Shown here: one piece after another, positions 7,769 to 11,704 of the stretch | Position numbering within the stretch: the first letter of the stretch is position 1 | Layout: each line of letters starts with the position of its first letter | Source of the DNA: an uncultured Alcaligenaceae bacterium | GTDB taxonomy: Bacteria > Pseudomonadota > Gammaproteobacteria > Burkholderiales > Burkholderiaceae_B | Assembly (NCBI GenBank): GCA_937897265.1 | Contig: CALCPT010000208.1 | Coordinates: 1 to 11,704, forward strand | Direction: 5' to 3' | Length of the DNA stretch: 11,704 nucleotides | Program-made: the position numbers and the translations under genes | Notes under the pieces: model-generated | Told to the model about the DNA's origin: nothing | What the model saw: only the letters and a program-made list of their open reading frames with translations | Database searches by the model: none

Positions 7769-8794
7769 ATGACGCATAAATCTCCCGAATACTTTCCACT
7801 AGGTCGCAGCGGTCTGTATGTGCCGCGCCTCTGGCTAGGCACCATGATGTTCGGTGACCAAACCGACGAACAAGTTGCACGAGAAATCGTAGCAACCACC
7901 CGCGATGCAGGCTACAACGCCATCGACTCGGCAGATAACTATGCTGGCGGTGAATCTGAACGCATGGTTGGACGTTTAATCGCCCAAGACCGTGCACGCT
8001 GGGTACTGGCGACTAAAGTCGCCAACCACATTGGCAAAGAGCCAAACGACCGAGGCACCTCACGGCGTTGGCTCATGACAGAGATTGACAACAGCCTCAA
8101 ACGCCTTGCCACCGACTGGATTGACGTCTACTACATGCATCGTGACGACGAAGTCACCCCAATGGAAGAAACCCTTTCAACTTTTGCCCGCCTCATTGAG
8201 CTGGGAAAAATTCGCTATTACGGGGTGTCCAACTTTCGCTCGTGGCGCATTGCCAAGATGGTTGAGATGGCTCAAAAAATGGGCATCCCACCTCCGATTG
8301 TGTGCCAACCCCCCTACAGCGCTGTCACGCGGATGATTGAAACTGAAGTGCTACCCTGCTGCGACCACTACGGCCTAGGCGTTGTGGCCTACAGCCCCCT
8401 GGCGCGCGGTGTGTTAACCGGCAAGTATCAACCCAACGTTGCACCAGATGCGTCGAGTCGCGCCGGGCGCGGCGACCGCCGCCTGCATCAAACCGAGTTT
8501 CGCAACGAATCTTTTGAAGTGGCCACTGCCTTAAAAGACCACGCCCTGCGACGCAGGTTAAGCCCGACTCAGTTTGCCATTGCTTGGGCGTTGAACAACA
8601 AACTCATCAACGGTGTCATTGGCGGACCAAGAACACTTGAACAATGGCAAGACTATCTTGCTGCGATGTCTGTCGCGCTGACCGCTGAAGACGAAGCGGT
8701 GGTCGACGCACTTGTCGCGCCTGGCTACGCTTCTACCCATGGGTTTACCGATCCACAATATCCAATTGTTGGGCGCCGACCACGCCAATCCTAA
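7769..8794 (+). CDS. Aldo/keto reductase family oxidoreductase
   Basis: The protein has about 341 residues and is a cytoplasmic NAD(P)H-dependent (beta/alpha)8-barrel reductase. The start LGRSGLYVPRLWLGTMMFG is the family's first strand and loop. The catalytic tetrad is complete: D53 (NAIDSADNY), Y58, K83 (VLATK) and H124 (VYYMH). The cofactor-side motifs YYGVSNF, VCQPPYS and VVAYSPLARGVLTGKY follow, and the end has the AIAWALNN and IGGPRTLEQ pattern that grips the NADP phosphate region. ATG 7769 is preferred; a GTG at 7757 would overlap the Bug stop by 4 bases and add four residues, and neither has a strong ribosome site. It closes the PrpD-Bug-reductase set and may reduce or oxidise an intermediate of that pathway. 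The substrate is not predictable from sequence. Confidence 0.92.
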   Translation: MTHKSPEYFPLGRSGLYVPRLWLGTMMFGDQTDEQVAREIVATTRDAGYNAIDSADNYAGGESERMVGRLIAQDRARWVLATKVANHIGKEPNDRGTSRRWLMTEIDNSLKRLATDWIDVYYMHRDDEVTPMEETLSTFARLIELGKIRYYGVSNFRSWRIAKMVEMAQKMGIPPPIVCQPPYSAVTRMIETEVLPCCDHYGLGVVAYSPLARGVLTGKYQPNVAPDASSRAGRGDRRLHQTEFRNESFEVATALKDHALRRRLSPTQFAIAWALNNKLINGVIGGPRTLEQWQDYLAAMSVALTAEDEAVVDALVAPGYASTHGFTDPQYPIVGRRPRQS

Positions 8795-8828
8795 GTTTCA
8801 CCGATGGGCGATAATAGACACCTCACCA

Positions 8829-8838
8829 TCACTAGTGA
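8829..8838. promoter_or_regulatory. Perfect 10-base palindrome TCACTAGTGA
   Basis: The palindrome sits 13 bases before the start of the cyanophycin-synthetase-like gene, inside a 57-base gap. It could be an operator, but the position would also overlap any leader, and a single 10-base palindrome is weak evidence. Confidence 0.2.
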
Positions 8839-8851
8839 AGTTTGACGTCTC

Positions 8852-11023
8852 ATGAACAAACGCGATATGGTCATCCAGAGCATCGTCTATCTGCGCGGAC
8901 CAAATATCTGGACGTATTACTCGGCCCTCGAGGCGGTGGTCGACATCGGAGACCTCGAGGATTGCCCGTCTGATGTCGTACCTGGCCTCTATGAGAGGCT
9001 GGTCGCGTGGTTGCCCAGTCTGATTGAACATCGCTGTAGCCCCGGCGTGCGTGGGGGCTTTTTACAACGCCTGCGAACAGGCACCTGGCCTTGTCACATT
9101 CTTGAACACGTCACACTCGCTCTGCAAGATCTCGCCGGCGTGCCCGGTCATGGGTTTGGGCGGGCGCGCGAAACTGAAACACGAGGTGTGTATAAAGTTG
9201 TGGTCAGCGGCTGGCAAGAAGAGGTCACCCGCGCTGCGCTCTTCGCAGGTCGTGACCTTGTCATGGCTGCGATTGAAGATCGACCCTACGATCTTGAAGG
9301 TGCACTTGAACACCTCAGAGAACTCACGCAAGATTTGTGTTTAGGCCCGAGCACTGCCGCAATGGTCTTAGCGGCTGAAGATCGAGATATTCCAGCGGTG
9401 CGTCTGAATCATGGCAACCTGATTCAATTTGGCTACGGTAACCAACAACGGCGAATTTGGACTGCAGAAACCGACCAGACCAGCGCCATCGCCGAGACGA
9501 TCTCGCGTGACAAAGACCTAACAAAATCGATTCTAGAGTCCTGCGGCGTACCGATCCCGCAAGGTCGCGCTGTGGAAAACGCACAAGATGCCTGGGAGGC
9601 CGCCGAAGATCTCGGTTTGCCAGTCGTCGTCAAACCCGTTGACGGCAATCACGGGCGCGGTGTGTTTATCAATCTAGACACCCAACAAGAGATCGAAGCA
9701 GCCTACGCTGTCGCGGTTGACGAGGGCTCGGGGGTGTTAGTCGAGCGCTTCATTCGAGGCAACGAACATCGTTTATTGATTGTGAACGGTAAACTCGCCG
9801 CCGCGGCAAAGGGCCAAGCAGCGCTTGTGACTGGCGACGGTATTCACACGATTAACGACTTAATTGAACTTCAAATCAACTCAGACCCTCGCCGAGGGCG
9901 AGGCGAAGATCAACCCTTAAATCCTGTTCGTATCGATTCGGCAGCACGCCTCGAACTGAAGCGCCAAGGCTTTGAGGCAGAGAGCATCGCTCCACTAGGT
10001 TGCGAAGTCTTGATTCAACGCAATGGTAATGTCGCCTTTGACTGCACGGATGATGTTCACCCCGAAGTCGCAGCGCTCGCGGCCGTTGCCGCCAAAGCTG
10101 TTGGGTTAGATGTCGCAGGTATCGATCTTGTGACCGAGGATATCTCTCGCCCCTTGTCAGAAACCAACGGTGCCATCGTAGAGGTCAATGCCGGGCCAGG
10201 ATTGCTGATGCATCTCAAACCAGCCGAAGGGCTGCCGCGAGATGTGGGCAAGGCAATCGTTGATTACATGTTTCCACCCGAAAAAGAATCGACCTTTCCG
10301 TTGATCGGCGTCTCAGGTTCGAGCGGCACGACTCTAGTCACACGCCTGATGTTTCATTTATTGAGACTGAATGGCGCATGCACTGGCCTGTCGAACAGTG
10401 AGGGGGTACAAGTCAATGATCAGGTACTCACTTCGGCAGTGTCCTCGACGTGGTCCAATACTCAACGTTTGTTGTTGAATTGCCAAATTCAAACCGCCGT
10501 CGTTGAAACGGACGGCATGCAAATCCTGACCGAAGGTCTCGACTACATCAAATGCTTGGTCGGCATCGTCACTGACATCACTTTCAATGAGGCTTTCAAG
10601 GGCCCAAGCGTCGCCTACCATGCCTTTGAGACCGCAACTGATTTGATCAAAATCTACCGCACACAAATTGATGTGGTGTGCGCGAGCGGTACGGGCGTAC
10701 TTAACGCTGATGATGTCAACGCTGCGGCCATCGCCGAATTCTGCAAGGGTTCGTTAATGCTTTTCAGTCAGGATCCTAATTCAAGCCTGATTCAAACGCA
10801 TCTCGCAGAAAACAAGCGTGCCGTTTTATTGGATGCCGGTCAGATTGTGTTGGCGCAAGGCGCTCAACGCACGCTCTTATGCAAAGTTTCAGAACTGCCA
10901 GTTTTGGGACTCAACCAAGCGGGCGGTGAAGACAACAGCGTTGCCGTACTAGCTTCAGTTGCCGCCGCCTGGGCATTAAACTTATCTTTAGATCTGATCC
11001 GTAGCGGTCTTCGGTCGTACTAA
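8852..11023 (+). CDS. cphA: Cyanophycin synthetase-like protein with degenerate Mur-ligase domain (CphA'/CphA2-type)
   Basis: The 723-residue protein has CphA order. The N domain (about 1-165) opens with IVYLRGPNIWTYYSALEAVV and carries HILEH (82-86). The ATP-grasp domain (about 184-475) has QTSAIAE and DKDLTK, VVVKPVDGNHGRGV (K261, G265-G270) and the metal-ligand pair E444 and N446 in VEVNAGPGLLMHL. A Mur-ligase-like domain then starts at about 484. In CphA1 that domain has the P-loop GTNGKTT; here it reads GVSGSSGTTL (486-495), with Thr493 in place of the lysine. The usual ETARGGILR is ETDGMQIL (552-559), and the protein ends before the C-terminal Mur lobe (PGRFN...DYGHNP is missing; CphA1 is about 870 residues). 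ATP-grasp Asp addition or dipeptide joining may persist, while ATP-driven Arg addition probably does not. No cphB, cphA1 or dipeptidase gene is in the window. The start at 8852 has only a weak ribosome site; M6 is an alternative. Confidence 0.88.
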   Translation: MNKRDMVIQSIVYLRGPNIWTYYSALEAVVDIGDLEDCPSDVVPGLYERLVAWLPSLIEHRCSPGVRGGFLQRLRTGTWPCHILEHVTLALQDLAGVPGHGFGRARETETRGVYKVVVSGWQEEVTRAALFAGRDLVMAAIEDRPYDLEGALEHLRELTQDLCLGPSTAAMVLAAEDRDIPAVRLNHGNLIQFGYGNQQRRIWTAETDQTSAIAETISRDKDLTKSILESCGVPIPQGRAVENAQDAWEAAEDLGLPVVVKPVDGNHGRGVFINLDTQQEIEAAYAVAVDEGSGVLVERFIRGNEHRLLIVNGKLAAAAKGQAALVTGDGIHTINDLIELQINSDPRRGRGEDQPLNPVRIDSAARLELKRQGFEAESIAPLGCEVLIQRNGNVAFDCTDDVHPEVAALAAVAAKAVGLDVAGIDLVTEDISRPLSETNGAIVEVNAGPGLLMHLKPAEGLPRDVGKAIVDYMFPPEKESTFPLIGVSGSSGTTLVTRLMFHLLRLNGACTGLSNSEGVQVNDQVLTSAVSSTWSNTQRLLLNCQIQTAVVETDGMQILTEGLDYIKCLVGIVTDITFNEAFKGPSVAYHAFETATDLIKIYRTQIDVVCASGTGVLNADDVNAAAIAEFCKGSLMLFSQDPNSSLIQTHLAENKRAVLLDAGQIVLAQGAQRTLLCKVSELPVLGLNQAGGEDNSVAVLASVAAAWALNLSLDLIRSGLRSY

Positions 11024-11251
11024 AACTTCCCGCCACAGACTGAGCGCAAAGCTTTACCCCTAAACCTATCCAGACCCATGGGTTTAGGGCTGTACGCTTG
11101 GCCAGTCTTAACAGCCCTCTTGCCTCCGACAAAAGGCCGGTTTTGGGTTCAATTCCGGTAAACTAACGACACGCTGGATCACACGTGACGTCTCCCTGCG
11201 TGAACTCGCTAACGTCTGTCACCCATTTCTCTTACGCAAGGCCTCTCGAGC
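11024..11251. other. Intergenic region between cphA-like gene and glcB
   Basis: No gene was recognised in these 228 bases. They contain the stem-loop at 11049-11099, a small CAAAA-N6-TTTTG inverted repeat (11130-11145), a CACGTG, and near-repeats of ACGTCT before glcB. The glcB promoter must lie here, but no convincing sigma-70 pair was identified by eye. The weak ribosome site is AAGG (11238-11241), 10 bases before the start. Confidence 0.45.
11049..11099 (+). terminator. Stem-loop downstream of cphA-like gene
   Basis: The core stem CCCTAAACC (11058-11066) pairs perfectly with GGTTTAGGG (11081-11089) around a 14-base loop. Lower pairs TAC/GTA (11055-11057 with 11092-11094) and AAGC/GCTT (11049-11052 with 11096-11099) extend it with small bulges, giving about 16 pairs starting 26 bases after the stop. 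There is no T-run after it, so a classic intrinsic terminator is doubtful. It may protect the 3' end or mark a Rho-assisted end. A competing CCCATGGG palindrome lies at 11075-11082. Confidence 0.45.
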
Positions 11252-11607
11252 ATGACTGCACGCACCCAAATTCATCGCCTTCAAGTTGCAACCTCACTCT
11301 ACCGTTTTATTGAAGACAGCGTGCTGCCAGGCAGCGGCGTCAGCAGCGACGCTTTCTGGCAAGGTTTCGACGCTGTTGTGCATGACTTATCGCCCAAAAA
11401 CGTTGCGTTACTCGCCGAGCGCGATCGCATCCAAACGGCAATGGATAGCTGGCATCGTGCCCATCCAGGCCCTATCCAAGACATGACAGAGTATCGTCAG
11501 CACCTGACTTCGATCGGATACCTTGCACCGACCCCTGGGCCGGTCACTATCACTACCACCAATGTTGACGCCGAATTAGCGCTTCAGGCTGGGCCTCAGC
11601 TCGTGGC
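11252..11607 (+). CDS. glcB: Malate synthase G, N-terminal fragment
   Basis: Malate synthase G condenses glyoxylate and acetyl-CoA to malate in the cytoplasm (glyoxylate/glycolate use). The frame starting at 11252 reads [47 protein letters not shown] and, near the end, [12 protein letters not shown], all matching the GlcB N-terminus as known from E. coli ([47 protein letters not shown]). Only about 118 of the usual ~720 residues are present. Homology ends after LV; the expected VP-x-MNARYALNAANARWGS is replaced by unrelated residues, although the frame stays open to the window edge. The end given is therefore the estimated join, not a stop codon. The ribosome site is weak. The gene is probably intact in the real genome and cut here by a chimeric contig end. 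Confidence 0.88.
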
Positions 11608-11704
11608 GCACTTCCAGATCCTCGTAGCGCTCGAACTTGCGGTCGCGCTGCATCAGGCCGAAGCCCTGGGGGTTCGACATCGAGAACGAGGTCACCAGCA
11701 GGCG
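11591..11704 (-). pseudogene. Fragment of periplasmic glucan biosynthesis protein (OpgG/OpgD, MdoG family)
   Basis: Read on the minus strand from the window edge, the tail encodes about 38 residues including [20 protein letters not shown], then [10 protein letters not shown] and a final ELRPS. This is the well-conserved MdoG-family block NP-x-GFGL-x-QRDR...YQDLEARYE-x-RPS, from the internal/C-terminal half of OpgG/OpgD, which builds the beta-glucan backbone of osmoregulated periplasmic glucans. The frame then hits a TAA at the glcB side, where the family would continue (RPS-x-WVEP). The tail is 65% GC by hand count (last 100 bases), richer than glcB appears. It is a fragment in antisense to glcB, most likely joined by misassembly. 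Confidence 0.72.

Noticed and set aside
7334..7997. Minus-strand open frames across the Bug/reductase boundary
   Set aside because: They are antisense to two genes with full family motifs, have no recognisable domain, and no ribosome site was noted for them.
11058..11064. CCCTAAA, identical to a plant telomere unit
   Set aside because: It is a single copy that is one arm of a bacterial stem-loop. There is no tandem array.
11252..11704. A single 151-codon glcB open frame running to the window end
   Set aside because: The frame stays open, but the residues after about 118 match nothing in malate synthase G, and the same bases encode OpgG/OpgD motifs on the other strand.

Overview
The window looks like a piece of a betaproteobacterial genome (Burkholderiales, Alcaligenaceae-like). 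The evidence is the combination of a solitary Bug/TctC-type periplasmic receptor, two MmgE/PrpD-family proteins, an AfuA-type ABC importer, a cyanophycin-synthetase-like gene and a GlcB-type malate synthase G, at a moderate GC content. This assignment rests on gene content only. Nothing in the window fixes the genus.

Layout. An MmgE/PrpD-family gene (1-944, minus strand) runs off the left edge. A 280-bp divergent control region follows (945-1224). Next come three co-directional importer genes: periplasmic binding protein (1225-2322), fused double permease (2329-4029) and ATPase (4054-5121). After a 169-bp gap a second plus-strand set begins: a full-length MmgE/PrpD protein (5291-6691), a Bug/TctC receptor (6783-7760) and an aldo/keto reductase (stop at 8794). 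This block (1-8794) reads as an uptake-plus-catabolism cluster for a small, probably carboxylated, compound. Both receptors are periplasmic, the PrpD proteins are candidate hydratases, dehydratases or epimerases, and the reductase handles a carbonyl/alcohol step. The substrate cannot be read from sequence.

From 8852 to 11023 lies a 723-residue cyanophycin-synthetase relative. It keeps the N domain (with an HxxEH motif) and the ATP-grasp domain. Its Mur-ligase-like domain has lost the P-loop lysine, and the C-terminal Mur lobe is absent. A stem-loop follows it. The window then enters glcB (11252 onward).

The last ~100 bases do not belong to glcB. Malate synthase homology stops at about 11605, and the remaining sequence encodes, on the opposite strand, an internal piece of a periplasmic glucan biosynthesis protein (OpgG/OpgD). 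The join sits in a short stretch compatible with both genes, so an assembly chimera at a contig end is the leading explanation.

Other points of note are a perfect hairpin just upstream of the Bug gene that resembles the terminal hairpin of IS200/IS605-type elements, and small palindromes upstream of the importer and the cyanophycin-synthetase-like gene that could be operators. No tRNA, rRNA, CRISPR array, transposase gene or regulator gene was seen.
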